DNA from: Caldilinea sp. CFX5
Lineage (GTDB): Bacteria > Chloroflexota > Anaerolineae > Caldilineales > Caldilineaceae
Direction of reading: 5' to 3'
Length of the DNA stretch: 50,806 nucleotides
Assembly (NCBI GenBank): GCA_021405325.1
Contig: QWII01000071.1
Coordinates: 1 to 50,806 of the forward strand
The notes beneath the pieces were generated by a model that worked only from the letters and a program-made list of their open reading frames with translations, had not been told where the DNA came from and did no database searches. The position numbers and the translations under genes are program-made. Shown here piece by piece: positions 24,301-32,900 of the stretch; the first letter of the stretch is position 1; each line of letters begins with the position of its first letter.

Positions 24301-26558
24301 TAGAAGCCTAACCAGCCATTGCCAAAGGCGCTGGCAAAGACCAGGGACACAATGCTCATGAGCTTGATCAAAATGTTGAGCGACGGGCCGCTGGTGTCCT
24401 TGAAGGGATCGCCGACGGTGTCACCGACAACGGCAGCCTTGTGCGGGTCGGAGCCTTTGCCGCCCATTTGGCCGGTTTCGATCCACTTCTTCGCATTGTC
24501 CCAGGCGCCGCCGGCATTTGCCATCATAACCGCCAGCAGGAAGCCGGAGGCTGTCGCGCCAATCAACATACCGGCCAACGCCTCCTTGCCCAGCACAAAA
24601 CCAACCGCAATCGGCACGACCACGGCCAAGGCGCCGGGCAGAATCATTTCGCGCAGAGCGCCTTCGGTGCTGATGCCGACACAGGTGCGGTAATCCGGTT
24701 GGGCGGTGCCTTCCATCAGGCCCGGAATTTCGCGGAACTGGCGGCGCACCTCTAACACAATCTGATAGGCTGCTTTGCCCACGGCGGTCATGGTCAACGC
24801 CGAGAAGAGATAGGGCAACATGGCGCCGATCAGAATGCCCGGTAACATCGTCGGATCGAGCAGATTCAAGCTTTCCACCTTGGCGGCCGAAACATAGGCC
24901 GCCACCAAGGCTAGGGCCGTCAACACCGCCGACCCGATGGCAAAGCCCTTGCCGGTGGCCGCGGTGGTGTTACCCAAGCTATCCAGCGCATCGGTGCGGG
25001 TGCGGATTTCACTCGGCAGGTGGCTCATTTCAGCAATACCGCCGGCATTGTCGGCCACCGGACCATAGGCATCCGTTGCCAGGGTGACGCCCAGGGTGCT
25101 GAGCATGCCGACGCCGGCCAACGCTACCGCATAGAGACCGGCATTGATGGTGCCATCAGCCTGGATGCCCAGCCAGATGCTCAACAACGTTGCCACGGCG
25201 ACGATCAAGACCGGGGCGACTGTACTCATCATACCGACGGCCAACCCTTGAATAATGGTCGTGGCGGCGCCGGTCTGGGAAGCTTGGGCAATCGCCTGGG
25301 TCGGTTTTTCGGTGTAGGAGGTGTAATACTCGGTGGCATAGGCGATGCCGTTGCCGGCCACCAGGCCGACCACAATCACCAACCAGTAGTTGATGCTGAC
25401 GCCGGCCAGTAACACTGCGAGGAACGAAAGGATCAAGACCAACACCGAGGCGCCCCAGACCGAGCGGCGGAGGGCAGCGAGCAATTCTTCCTGGGTGGCG
25501 TTCTCGTCGATCTTCGCCACAAATTGCTTGACAAATTTGACCACACCGCCGAGGGTCGATTGTACGGTAATCGGTTCGCTCTTGGGTAAGGTATAACGTG
25601 GCGTAATATCCGCTGTTGATGTCCCGGTTGCCGTGGCATTGGCATCCGTATCGACCACTTGGACAGCGCCGCTGACCGGCACCTTGCTGTCGTCATGGCT
25701 GGTCGGCGTGGCGTCCCACACTTCGCCAATGACCATGTAGATGCCAAAGAGGGCGGAGATGACGCCAACCGCGCTCACGAGGAAGGGCAACCCGATAAAG
25801 GCCAGAGCCAGATCGCCGCCAAAGGCCGCGCCCAACGTGGCCGCCGCAATCACCGAGCCGCTATAGCTCTCAAACAAGTCGGCGCCCATGCCGGCCACAT
25901 CACCGACATTGTCGCCCACATTGTCCGCAATGACGGCGGGGTTGCGCGGATCATCTTCGGGAATGCCCTGCTCCACCTTGCCGACCAGATCGGCGCCGAC
26001 ATCGGCCGCTTTGGTGTAAATACCACCGCCGACACGGGCAAAGAGCGCAATGCTGCTGGCGCCAAAGCCGAAACCGGTGACATAGGTCAGTTGGTGCGGA
26101 TCGCCGTTAAAGATCAGATAGAGAATGGTCATGCCCAGCAAGCTAAAGCTGACCACGCACATCCCCATAATCGAACCGCTGCCAAAAGCGACGCGCAACC
26201 CTTCATGCAGCCCGCGACTGGCCGCCGCCGCCGTGCGAACATTGGCGCGCACTGCCACATACATGCCCAGGTAGCCGGCGCCCGCTGAAGCGATGGCGCC
26301 TAACACAAAGGAGAGCGCCGTTTGCCATTCGAGGAAGGCCGCAATGATAACAGCAACGATGACGACAAAGATTGCCAAAAAGCGATATTCACGGTTGAGA
26401 AAGGCCGCTGCGCCTTCCTGAATCGCACCGGCAATGGTACGCATCGTGTCGTTGCCCTGATCATAACTGAGCACATTGCGCAGTTGCCAGAGAACGTAGC
26501 CGACTCCGATGATACCCATCAAAAAGGCAAAAACGACTGATGCAGATCCTTGTAACAA
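24300..26558 (-). CDS. hppA: membrane-bound ion-translocating pyrophosphatase
   Basis: A 752-residue polytopic pump that couples pyrophosphate hydrolysis to H+ or Na+ export. Substrate-site motifs are [35 protein letters not shown] and, near the C-terminus, KKWIE and [16 protein letters not shown]. The determinant segment reads [11 protein letters not shown] with Ala where K+-independent enzymes have Lys, so this is the K+-dependent type, which includes both Na+ and H+ pumps. A loop of about 50 residues (around 295-345) is longer than usual. Start TTG 26558 is preceded by AAGGAGG at 9 bases. Confidence 0.93.
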   Translation of the reverse strand: MLQGSASVVFAFLMGIIGVGYVLWQLRNVLSYDQGNDTMRTIAGAIQEGAAAFLNREYRFLAIFVVIVAVIIAAFLEWQTALSFVLGAIASAGAGYLGMYVAVRANVRTAAAASRGLHEGLRVAFGSGSIMGMCVVSFSLLGMTILYLIFNGDPHQLTYVTGFGFGASSIALFARVGGGIYTKAADVGADLVGKVEQGIPEDDPRNPAVIADNVGDNVGDVAGMGADLFESYSGSVIAAATLGAAFGGDLALAFIGLPFLVSAVGVISALFGIYMVIGEVWDATPTSHDDSKVPVSGAVQVVDTDANATATGTSTADITPRYTLPKSEPITVQSTLGGVVKFVKQFVAKIDENATQEELLAALRRSVWGASVLVLILSFLAVLLAGVSINYWLVIVVGLVAGNGIAYATEYYTSYTEKPTQAIAQASQTGAATTIIQGLAVGMMSTVAPVLIVAVATLLSIWLGIQADGTINAGLYAVALAGVGMLSTLGVTLATDAYGPVADNAGGIAEMSHLPSEIRTRTDALDSLGNTTAATGKGFAIGSAVLTALALVAAYVSAAKVESLNLLDPTMLPGILIGAMLPYLFSALTMTAVGKAAYQIVLEVRRQFREIPGLMEGTAQPDYRTCVGISTEGALREMILPGALAVVVPIAVGFVLGKEALAGMLIGATASGFLLAVMMANAGGAWDNAKKWIETGQMGGKGSDPHKAAVVGDTVGDPFKDTSGPSLNILIKLMSIVSLVFASAFGNGWLGF

Positions 26559-26623
26559 GATACATACCCTCCTTCGTAGTTATCCGATAAATGGTAGGTT
26601 AGGTTATAATGATTAAGTGGACA

Positions 26624-26676
26624 GAAAAACTTCTGCGAAAGCGCAGGCCCAGTTGCCCGGAAGCTTTGCAGAAGTT
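26624..26676 (-). terminator. intrinsic-terminator-like hairpin in the hppA leader
   Basis: On the minus strand AACTTCTGCAAAGC (26676-26663) pairs with GCTTTCGCAGAAGTT (26642-26628), one bulged base, followed by TTTTTC. It lies about 66 bases before the hppA start, so it could act as an attenuator or end an upstream transcript. Confidence 0.45.
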
Positions 26677-26985
26677 CCTAAATCCAGTAGTTGCCTCAGT
26701 GCAACAGCGCTCGTGATGATAGACCTTGCAGGGGTCAATTGTAACCAGACAGACGCTGTTTTGCACACCACTTGCGATTTTGGGGCCAAATCGACAATTG
26801 AGGTGACAACGGCCCAAAGTCAAACGTTATGAAAGCCAAACGCTGTTGCCGAACTTTGTCGATGGCGACAATGATCAAAGAACATCATGAGTATACCATA
26901 GCCTTTTGCGAACGGCTAAAACCGTTGGGGCAATAGTTGAAATGTTTGTAATATGCGCGCCGGTCAGCAGCCGGCGCCCCGGATG
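26677..26985. other. intergenic region without recognised gene
   Basis: About 300 bases upstream of hppA and the cysteine desulfurase gene. I see no credible reading frame, tRNA or known riboswitch. It may hold the hppA promoter and leader. Confidence 0.4.
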
Positions 26986-27138
26986 AGTGACAAGAAAGTA
27001 GGTAACGACTAACCCCTCCCTAGCCCTCCCCTGCTAAGGGAGGGAACCGTGGTGCGCTCGACCGTTCCCTCCCTTAGCAGGGGAGGGTTAGGGAGGGGTG
27101 GCTTGGTAGTTACGAAAGTAGTAGTGACAAGAAAGTAG
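26986..27138. repeat. MITE-like palindrome flanked by 16-bp direct repeats
   Basis: A 36-bp inverted repeat (27012-27047 with 27064-27099, one mismatch) of CCCTCCC/GGGAGGG type is bracketed by direct copies of AGTGACAAGAAAGTAG at 26986-27001 and 27123-27138. The right copy lies 12 bases before the cysteine desulfurase start. Sequence related to the arms recurs at 47190-47290. Confidence 0.7.
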
Positions 27139-27150
27139 TAGTGTAAACCG

Positions 27151-28308
27151 ATGCCTCGCCTCATTTATCTCGACCATGCGGCGACTACGCCGGTTGCGCC
27201 CGCTGTATTGGCAGCAATGCAACCCTATTTTACTGAGTTCTACGGCAACCCATCCAGCCTGCATCGCTTTGGCCGCCGGGCCAGCGTCGCTTTGGAGCAG
27301 GCGCGCCGTACCATCGCCGAACAGATGGGCGCCGCCGCCAAAGAGATTATTTTCACCAGCGGCGGCACCGAGGGTGATAATGCGGCGCTGCGCGGGATTG
27401 CGCTGGCGCGGCGCGCGGCCACCGGCGCCAACCGCATCATCACAACGCCGATTGAGCATCACGCGGTCTTGCATACCGCCTTTGATCTGCGCGACCACTT
27501 TGGCTTTGATTTAACCCTGTTGCCCGTAAACCAGGAGGGTCTGGTCGATCCGGCGGATCTAGCACACGCGCTGGGTGACGGCAAAACGGTGGCGGTGGTC
27601 AGCATCATGTACGCCAACAACGAGATCGGCACGATTCAACCGATAGCGGCGTTGGGCGCTCGCTGTCGCGCTGTAGCTGTACCGCTCCATACTGATGCCG
27701 TACAGGCCGCCGGCAAGTTATCGTTGGCCGTGGCTGAATTGGGGGTGGCGGCCTTGAGTGTCAGCAGCCACAAGTTTTACGGCCCCAAAGGGGTAGGCTT
27801 TCTCTATCTGCGCAACGGCACGCCCTATTGGCCCTTGTTGACCGGCGGCAGCCATGAACAAGATCGCCGCGCCGGCACCGAAAATGTGCCGTTGATTGTG
27901 GGCATGGCGGCAGCCTTTACTTTGGCTGAAGCCGAACGCGCAACCGAAGGCCCGCGCCTCAGCGCGTTGCGCGACCAGTTGATCGGCAACATTTTAGCGA
28001 AGGTTGATGGGAGTTCCTTAACCGGCGCTCGTGACCAACGGTTGGATAACCACGCCAGCTTCATCATCCGTGGAGCAGAGGCGGAAAGCCTTTTGATCGC
28101 CCTTGATCTCGCCGGGATTGCGGCCAGCAGCGGCAGCGCCTGCGCCAGCGGGTCGCAACGCCCCAGCCATGTGTTGGAAGCCATCGGCCTCGCGCCGGCC
28201 GAGGCGCGAGGCGCCCTCCGTTTCAGCCTGGGGCGCAGCACCACCGCCGACGAGATCGCCTACGTTGCGGAAAAATTGCCCCAAATTGTCGCCCAGCTTC
28301 GCTTATGA
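27151..28308 (+). CDS. cysteine desulfurase (NifS/IscS class)
   Basis: A 385-residue PLP enzyme that takes sulfur from cysteine for iron-sulfur clusters and thiolation. IYLDHAATTPV opens the protein. TSGGTEGDN, the cofactor-binding VSSHKFYGPKGVGFLYLR (Lys near residue 206) and the catalytic-Cys loop SSGSACASGSQRPSHVL (Cys near 331) are present. The short loop with an SGSACASG context resembles group I (IscS/NifS). No iscU-like scaffold is next to it. Confidence 0.93.
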   Translation: MPRLIYLDHAATTPVAPAVLAAMQPYFTEFYGNPSSLHRFGRRASVALEQARRTIAEQMGAAAKEIIFTSGGTEGDNAALRGIALARRAATGANRIITTPIEHHAVLHTAFDLRDHFGFDLTLLPVNQEGLVDPADLAHALGDGKTVAVVSIMYANNEIGTIQPIAALGARCRAVAVPLHTDAVQAAGKLSLAVAELGVAALSVSSHKFYGPKGVGFLYLRNGTPYWPLLTGGSHEQDRRAGTENVPLIVGMAAAFTLAEAERATEGPRLSALRDQLIGNILAKVDGSSLTGARDQRLDNHASFIIRGAEAESLLIALDLAGIAASSGSACASGSQRPSHVLEAIGLAPAEARGALRFSLGRSTTADEIAYVAEKLPQIVAQLRL

Positions 28309-28390
28309 GTGGAACAGTAATCAGTTACACAGTGTAACAGCATTCACGTCCCGTTGCCCAACTGTCTTATTGGCTTACGGATCTACTGAC

Positions 28391-28849
28391 TTACTGGGAA
28401 CTTGCCTGTTCCGCCTGCCACGCATCAGCAATCAGGCGAAAGATGTCGGTTTCGGTGACAATGCCCACCAAGCGCTGGCGATTACAATGGGTGGCATCGA
28501 CCGCTACGACGGGAAGACCGCCGACCTTGTGTTCCATCAAGCGGCGCGCCAACTCGCCCACGGTGGCATCAGGGGTAATGGTGTAGACAGTGCGGCTCAT
28601 AATGTCACCCACCGAGAGCCATTCGGTCTCGGCGCCCGGCTCGTAATTGTTCAGGACTCGATTGGCAGTTTCGGCTTCCAACACATCAGTGTCGGTGACA
28701 ATGCCGACCAGACAATCGTCTTCATCGACAACCGGCAAGCGGCGAATCCGAAATTCCGCCATCAACTGAGCGGCATCAACGGCCAACGCGGTCGGGTGGA
28801 TTGTGATCACCGACCGTTGCATAATTTGATTGACTGGTATTCGGTGCAT
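28391..28849 (-). CDS. tandem CBS-domain protein
   Basis: A 152-residue protein with two CBS motifs: VNQIMQRSVITIHPTALAVDAAQLM..RRLPVVDEDDCLVGIVTDTD and VGDIMSRTVYTITPDATVGELARRLMEHKVGGLPVV..LVGIVTETD. CBS pairs bind adenine nucleotides and signal energy or redox state. Start 28849 has a GGGGGA box upstream. Between it and the desulfurase lie ACAGT-type repeats (28309-28390). Confidence 0.88.
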   Translation of the reverse strand: MHRIPVNQIMQRSVITIHPTALAVDAAQLMAEFRIRRLPVVDEDDCLVGIVTDTDVLEAETANRVLNNYEPGAETEWLSVGDIMSRTVYTITPDATVGELARRLMEHKVGGLPVVAVDATHCNRQRLVGIVTETDIFRLIADAWQAEQASSQ

Positions 28850-28921
28850 AAACCATCCCCCCTTATTTGTCCTGTAGCTACCCAACGAAAACGCATAGCA
28901 AATCGCTGAATCATCACCGTG

Positions 28922-28982
28922 TTTCTGCTATCTGTGTTTCGTTGTTGATGGTTGCCCAACAACGAAACACAGATAGCAGAAA
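28922..28982. repeat. 26-bp perfect inverted repeat
   Basis: Arms 28922-28947 and 28957-28982 pair perfectly around nine bases. It sits upstream of the CBS gene start rather than after a stop. Further ACAGTA/CACTGTCTCACT units follow at 29025-29080. No gene is seen in 28850-29187. Confidence 0.8.
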
Positions 28983-29187
28983 TGCAGACGCATAGAATGT
29001 ACTAGTACAGAGCGGCCTAAGTAAGCCAGTAGGACAGTAGGACAGTAAGTCAGTCACTGTCTCACTCTCTCACTGTCTCACTGGCAACTATGGGTTTATT
29101 TACGCCGTCATGTACTAGCCTTATAATACTAGTACGTACTACACTCGTCAAAAGTTTTGCAAACCGGGTTGGTATATACTATCAACG

Positions 29188-29345
29188 ATGCGCAAGCGAT
29201 TCCAGCAGCGGTGCTGGGTGGAGTGGCAAGGTCGGCGCTTCTGTATTTGCGATGGCGGCTACACCTGGTTACAACACTTTCCCGCCCATACCCACTATGC
29301 CGTCACAACGATGTTTGATGGGCAAGGACAGGTGATTCAGTATGC
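29188..29345 (+). pseudogene. DUF402-like protein, N-terminal remnant
   Basis: From ATG 29188 the frame reads CWVEWQGRRFCIC, then GGYTWLQHFPAHTHYAVTTMFDGQGQVIQ, the characteristic DUF402 stretch. It loses similarity after residue 52, where family members continue WYIDI and run another 100 residues. A TATACT box (29175-29180) ends 7 bases before the ATG. The break point coincides with a 22-base sequence (29342-29363) that recurs at 30458-30479. Confidence 0.5.
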
Positions 29346-29411
29346 TGGTGAGCCATTCGTTGTGCGGGTGGCGGGCCATTTTCATCATTCATGGTGCGAC
29401 GAAGGGTGTTC

Positions 29412-29678
29412 ATGCACAAGAATACAAAAACGCTGCTGTATATTCTTTATTTGTTGATCGCCTTGCCGGTGAGCGGCGCTGTGTTTGGTTTTGGCTTGCG
29501 GGTTTGGGCGCCCATAGATTGGGTAGATTGCGCATTGTACACGCTGGCGTTTGGGGTGGGTGGAGTTCTCTTTGCGCTGCGCAAGGAGCGGGCAAGAGAG
29601 GCTTTTTTGAACACAGAGGGCGCGCCGGTATTGAAATGGGCTGTTGGTTCGCCTTGCCAATCCAGTTACTGTTTATAG
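29412..29678 (+). CDS. small membrane protein, two TM segments
   Basis: An 88-residue protein from ATG 29412, with GAAGG 6 bases upstream. Hydrophobic segments at about 7-30 and 38-57 are followed by a charged tail. Family unknown. Overlaps the opposite-strand gene at 29666-29935 by 13 bases. Confidence 0.45.
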   Translation: MHKNTKTLLYILYLLIALPVSGAVFGFGLRVWAPIDWVDCALYTLAFGVGGVLFALRKERAREAFLNTEGAPVLKWAVGSPCQSSYCL

Positions 29679-29935
29679 GGTGCCTGTGGCTGTTGTGGGC
29701 GCAGGTGAGCCGGCTGTTCTGATTGCCAGTCCCAAAAGAGGTTCATCCCATGGCGGCCGGCGAGGAACAGCCCGATCACAAAGGCGACATGCAAGGCTAT
29801 GTGCCAGAGCGGTGCTGACAACGTCAGGTAGGATTGGGGGCTGATCTGCCAGACGACCGCACTGATGAGCCAGACAGCGGCCAGCACCAGGGATGTGAGT
29901 AGGTAGAGCAGAAACTTTTTCATGATGTGGATCAT
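29666..29935 (-). CDS. small membrane protein, two TM segments
   Basis: About 89 residues from MIHIMKKF (a start at the second Met, 29923, is equally possible). TM segments FLLYLLTSLVLAAVWLISAVVW and LWHIALHVAFVIGLFLAG are followed by a Pro/Gln-rich tail. No family recognised. Confidence 0.5.
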   Translation of the reverse strand: MIHIMKKFLLYLLTSLVLAAVWLISAVVWQISPQSYLTLSAPLWHIALHVAFVIGLFLAGRHGMNLFWDWQSEQPAHLRPQQPQAPYKQ

Positions 29936-30039
29936 ACCAGAGTTTTGGGGAACATTCAATTTCGTAGAAACAAGTATCTATGAACAGGAATACACTTATT
30001 TCCATAAAACAGCGGCTTGTTCTGACATATCACTCCAGG

Positions 30040-30459
30040 CTAACAAGAAGGCATCGAGTTGCACAGTAACCGGCCCATAGGATAGGGCCGATCATGATAG
30101 GCGATTTGCGTAGCATCGATTGCCGTGACAACAATAACATGCTGTGTACGAAGTGTACTCCATCCTGGTAGGTCGTGTGAAGTTAGGACAGCCGCAATTA
30201 CTGCCCGGTTCAGGCGCAGCGCCTCGCTTAAAGTATTCGTACCTTGCCATTGAATTTGTTTAACCTGAACCCCAAGTTTCTCAAGCCGTTGCACGTTGGG
30301 AAAAGGCGTTCCTATTTTGGCGATGGTGCCTAACTGCTTTGCCAATCGTTGTTGGGATACTGTCACGCCCAGTTGGGCAAGCGCCATTTGCGCACAAGCA
30401 GGCAGACAGTATCCCCAGTCACTTTGTTGAACATGATTAAGCGAGGGTTGGAGCGCCAT
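30040..30459 (-). CDS. C39-like cysteine peptidase
   Basis: A 139-residue peptidase-C39-like domain with the triad visible: Cys in SDWGYCLPACAQMAL (about residue 19), His in TQHVIVVTAI and Asp in YHDRPYP. No membrane or ABC-transporter part, so it is a free-standing protease or deamidase-like domain. It overlaps the upstream Phd-like gene by 23 bases, so translation is coupled. The pair resembles a toxin-antitoxin layout with a peptidase in the toxin place. Confidence 0.65.
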   Translation of the reverse strand: MALQPSLNHVQQSDWGYCLPACAQMALAQLGVTVSQQRLAKQLGTIAKIGTPFPNVQRLEKLGVQVKQIQWQGTNTLSEALRLNRAVIAAVLTSHDLPGWSTLRTQHVIVVTAIDATQIAYHDRPYPMGRLLCNSMPSC

Positions 30460-30877
30460 GTTGGTGAGCCATTCGTTGTTGGATCTGTTCAAATAACGCA
30501 GTACGATCCGCGTTGGTAAAAAGTGCTTCCCCTGTCCGTGCATCGATTGTCACAACGCATAACAACGTACTATCGAATAAACGATAAGGCACACGCCAAT
30601 AGGGGGTAGGATCAGGAACCCAAACCGGCTCATCACAACTCACAGGACACCCCACCAGATCACCAAAGATCGCCCGATTGGCTGCTCGGCGTGCTACAGT
30701 AGCCGAAATAAACTGATCGGTATGGAGTAGCGCCTGGTATCGTTCAAAGTCTTGTAAGCTCAACAAAACAGCTACGGCTTCACCATCATGCTCTAAGATC
30801 AACGGCGGTTTATCACTATGCCCGGTTACTGTTTTGTACTCTGCTGCTACTTTGCGTAGAGTTTGGGAACTATTCAT
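30437..30877 (-). CDS. Phd-like antitoxin-fold protein with C-terminal extension
   Basis: A 146-residue protein. Residues 1-60 show a Phd/YefM-like pattern (PPLILEHDGEAVAVLLSLQDFERYQALL), followed by about 85 residues with SCDEPVWVPDPTPYWRVPYRLFD and CVVTIDARTGEAL that I do not recognise. The start at 30877 is preceded by AGGTG at 7 bases. A TACAAT box lies about 50 bases upstream. It is translationally coupled to the C39-like gene. Confidence 0.6.
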   Translation of the reverse strand: MNSSQTLRKVAAEYKTVTGHSDKPPLILEHDGEAVAVLLSLQDFERYQALLHTDQFISATVARRAANRAIFGDLVGCPVSCDEPVWVPDPTPYWRVPYRLFDSTLLCVVTIDARTGEALFTNADRTALFEQIQQRMAHQHGAPTLA

Positions 30878-30960
30878 AAAATACACCTTGTATTCAACAC
30901 GGGATACCTGAACGTGCTATATTGTAACATACCGGAACGATAGCCGGAAAGCGCTTCCCA

Positions 30961-32565
30961 TCATTGCTTGACAAATAAGACCGCACCCGGCTGCACTTGC
31001 GTACCGGCTGACAATTGGCCCCAACCCAACCCGTTACACCACTGATGCTCTTCTATTACCAATGATACGCCCACTTGTTGCGCAATCGCTGCCGCTGTAC
31101 CCGGTAGAAATGGCGTCAGATAATGGGCAATCAAGCGCAGACTTTCTGCCATATTGTAGAGGCTAGTTGCTAACCGTTCCCCAGCGTGCCGATCACCGGT
31201 TTCTTTCGCTTGCTTTGCCAATGTCCACGGCTCTACTTGGACAATGTACTTGTTGGTGGCGGCGATGAGATGCCAAACGGAGCCAAGCGCACGGTGGAAG
31301 GCAAACGCCGCAAACGACTCGTGATATTCGGTTTGGACTTTGCCCGCTAGAGCGATCAAGTCGCGATCCAGATCGTTCAGGGAACCAGGGGTCGGAATTG
31401 TGCTGCCGCAGTAGCGCTCGATCATCTTCACTACCCGGTTGAGTAGATTGCCCAGTTGGTCGGCCAGATCGGCGTTGTAGGTGTAGATAAATTCACTCAG
31501 TGTAAAATTGCTGTCGCCGGTAGTCGGCACCTTGCGCAGCAGATAGTAGCGCAGTGCATCCGTGCCAAACCGTTCCGCCAGTTCCACCGGATCAATCACG
31601 TTGCCTTTGGATTTACTCACTTTGCCGCCGTCGATGGTAATAAAGCCATGCACCAAAATTGTGTCGGGCAATGGCACACCCGCCGATAGCAGCATGGCCG
31701 GCCAGTAGATGGCGTGAAAGCGCGTAATGTCCTTGCCGATCAGGTGGATACGCTGATCAGCGTTGCACCAGAAGTGTTGGTAGTCCGCACTTTCTGTCGC
31801 ATAGCCGGGACCGGTAATGTAATTGACCAGCGCATCGAACCAGACATAGATCACCTGGCTAGGGTCGTCCGGCACGGGAATACCCCAACCGCGACTGCGC
31901 GTCGCATTGCGCGAGATGCTAAAATCGGCCAATCCACGGCGAATGAAGCTCAGAATTTCGTTCTTGCGCGTCTCCGGAACAATCCGTAGTTGTTCGGCTT
32001 CGATCCGATCGGCTAACTGCTGCTGGTAACGGGAGAGGCGGAAGAAGTAATTCTCTTCGGCCACCACCTCTGGCGGGCGCTCATGGATCGGGCAAAGGCC
32101 GTCCACCAATTCATCTTCGTTGTAAAACAGTTCACAGCCGACACAGTAGAGACCCTGATAGCGTTTCTTATAAATATCGTCATTGGCCGCACACGCCCGC
32201 CAGAATTTTTCCACCCCCTCCCGATGCCGCCGTTCGGCACTCGTGCGGATGAAGTCATCCCAGGCCAGGTTGAGCGGCTGTTGCAGGCTCTGAAAGCGGG
32301 CTGCGTTGCTCTCGACCAAACTTTGCGTGGTCACGCCGGCTTGTTCTGCTGCTTGTACATTTTTTAGTGCATTCTCGTCAGTTCCGCTCTGAAAGCGCAC
32401 CGTATGACCCAGCAAGCGGTGATAGCGCGCCAGCGTATCGGCCTGCACCATCTCCAGCGCATGGCCGATGTGGGGCTGGGCGTTGACATAAGGAATCGCG
32501 GTGGTGATCGTCCAGGTTGTTTTATGTCTGGCGGTAAGATCATCGGTTGTGTAACTTGTGTTCAT
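30961..32565 (-). CDS. metG: methionyl-tRNA synthetase
   Basis: A 534-residue class I synthetase. The HIGH box is PHIGHALEMVQADTLARY, the KMSKS box GGKVSKSKGNVIDP. A single zinc knuckle is seen (CVGCELFY..LVDGLCPIHERPPEVVAEENYFFRLS). The C-terminal dimerisation domain found in E. coli is missing and the anticodon-binding domain ends the protein, as in the shorter bacterial form. Start 32565 has GGAGG 6 bases upstream. Confidence 0.94.
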   Translation of the reverse strand: MNTSYTTDDLTARHKTTWTITTAIPYVNAQPHIGHALEMVQADTLARYHRLLGHTVRFQSGTDENALKNVQAAEQAGVTTQSLVESNAARFQSLQQPLNLAWDDFIRTSAERRHREGVEKFWRACAANDDIYKKRYQGLYCVGCELFYNEDELVDGLCPIHERPPEVVAEENYFFRLSRYQQQLADRIEAEQLRIVPETRKNEILSFIRRGLADFSISRNATRSRGWGIPVPDDPSQVIYVWFDALVNYITGPGYATESADYQHFWCNADQRIHLIGKDITRFHAIYWPAMLLSAGVPLPDTILVHGFITIDGGKVSKSKGNVIDPVELAERFGTDALRYYLLRKVPTTGDSNFTLSEFIYTYNADLADQLGNLLNRVVKMIERYCGSTIPTPGSLNDLDRDLIALAGKVQTEYHESFAAFAFHRALGSVWHLIAATNKYIVQVEPWTLAKQAKETGDRHAGERLATSLYNMAESLRLIAHYLTPFLPGTAAAIAQQVGVSLVIEEHQWCNGLGWGQLSAGTQVQPGAVLFVKQ

Positions 32566-32591
32566 GCGAACCTCCATCGTAACTATTCAGT

Positions 32592-32626
32592 CCGCTCCTC
32601 GCCAGTCTGTGACTGGCGAGGAGCGG
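32592..32626. repeat. compact palindrome, CCGTGAC family
   Basis: CCGCTCCTCGCCAGTC pairs perfectly with GACTGGCGAGGAGCGG around TGT, upstream of metG and downstream of the small peptide gene. Confidence 0.8.
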
Positions 32627-32644
32627 GCTTGGCCGCTTATAGGC

Positions 32645-32680
32645 AAAACAAAAAGGCCGCCCACACTGTGGACGGCCTTT
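32645..32680 (-). terminator. intrinsic terminator of the small peptide gene
   Basis: On the minus strand GGCCGTCCACA pairs with TGTGGGCGGCC and is followed by TTTTTGTTTTG. It lies 28 bases after the stop of the 39-residue gene. Confidence 0.8.
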
Positions 32681-32707
32681 GGCGCTCGTTGATTGTCTAC
32701 ATCGGGA

Positions 32708-32827
32708 TTACAAGAGCAGCGGTTCCGGCGGCGGACAGCATGGGACATCAGGCGTGCCTTTGCACATCTGCATGACCATGCCCATCATATAAACGAAGGT
32801 TGCTACTGCCGGTTGCGTTTGACTCAT
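32708..32827 (-). CDS. 39-residue Met/Cys-rich peptide
   Basis: ATG 32827 to TAA 32708 encodes MSQTQPAVATFVYMMGMVMQ followed by a Cys- and Pro-rich tail with CKGTP and CCPPPEP. A near-consensus promoter (32834-32861) and a strong intrinsic terminator (32645-32680) bracket it as a monocistronic unit. Five Met and three Cys in about 20 residues recall small metal-binding peptides (copper or zinc), but no family is recognised and function is unknown. The -10 ends 6 bases before the ATG, so the mRNA is probably leaderless, although GGAG overlaps this space. Confidence 0.6.
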   Translation of the reverse strand: MSQTQPAVATFVYMMGMVMQMCKGTPDVPCCPPPEPLLL

Positions 32828-32833
32828 GACTCC

Positions 32834-32861
32834 ATCATAGCAGAAAAATGGCAGTTGTCAA
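32834..32861 (-). promoter_or_regulatory. promoter of the small peptide gene
   Basis: On the minus strand TTGACA (32861-32856), a 16-base spacer and TATGAT (32839-32834) lie directly upstream of the ATG at 32827. Confidence 0.75.
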
Positions 32862-32900
32862 GCGGAAATTTCCGGCTGTATTTGTTCAGGTGAGTTTTTG

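Noticed and set aside
26599..26830. Small protein genes or a housekeeping RNA upstream of hppA
   Set aside because: The frames on both strands have no codon bias or motif, and no tmRNA, 6S or SRP signature was seen. Only the hairpin is kept as a feature.
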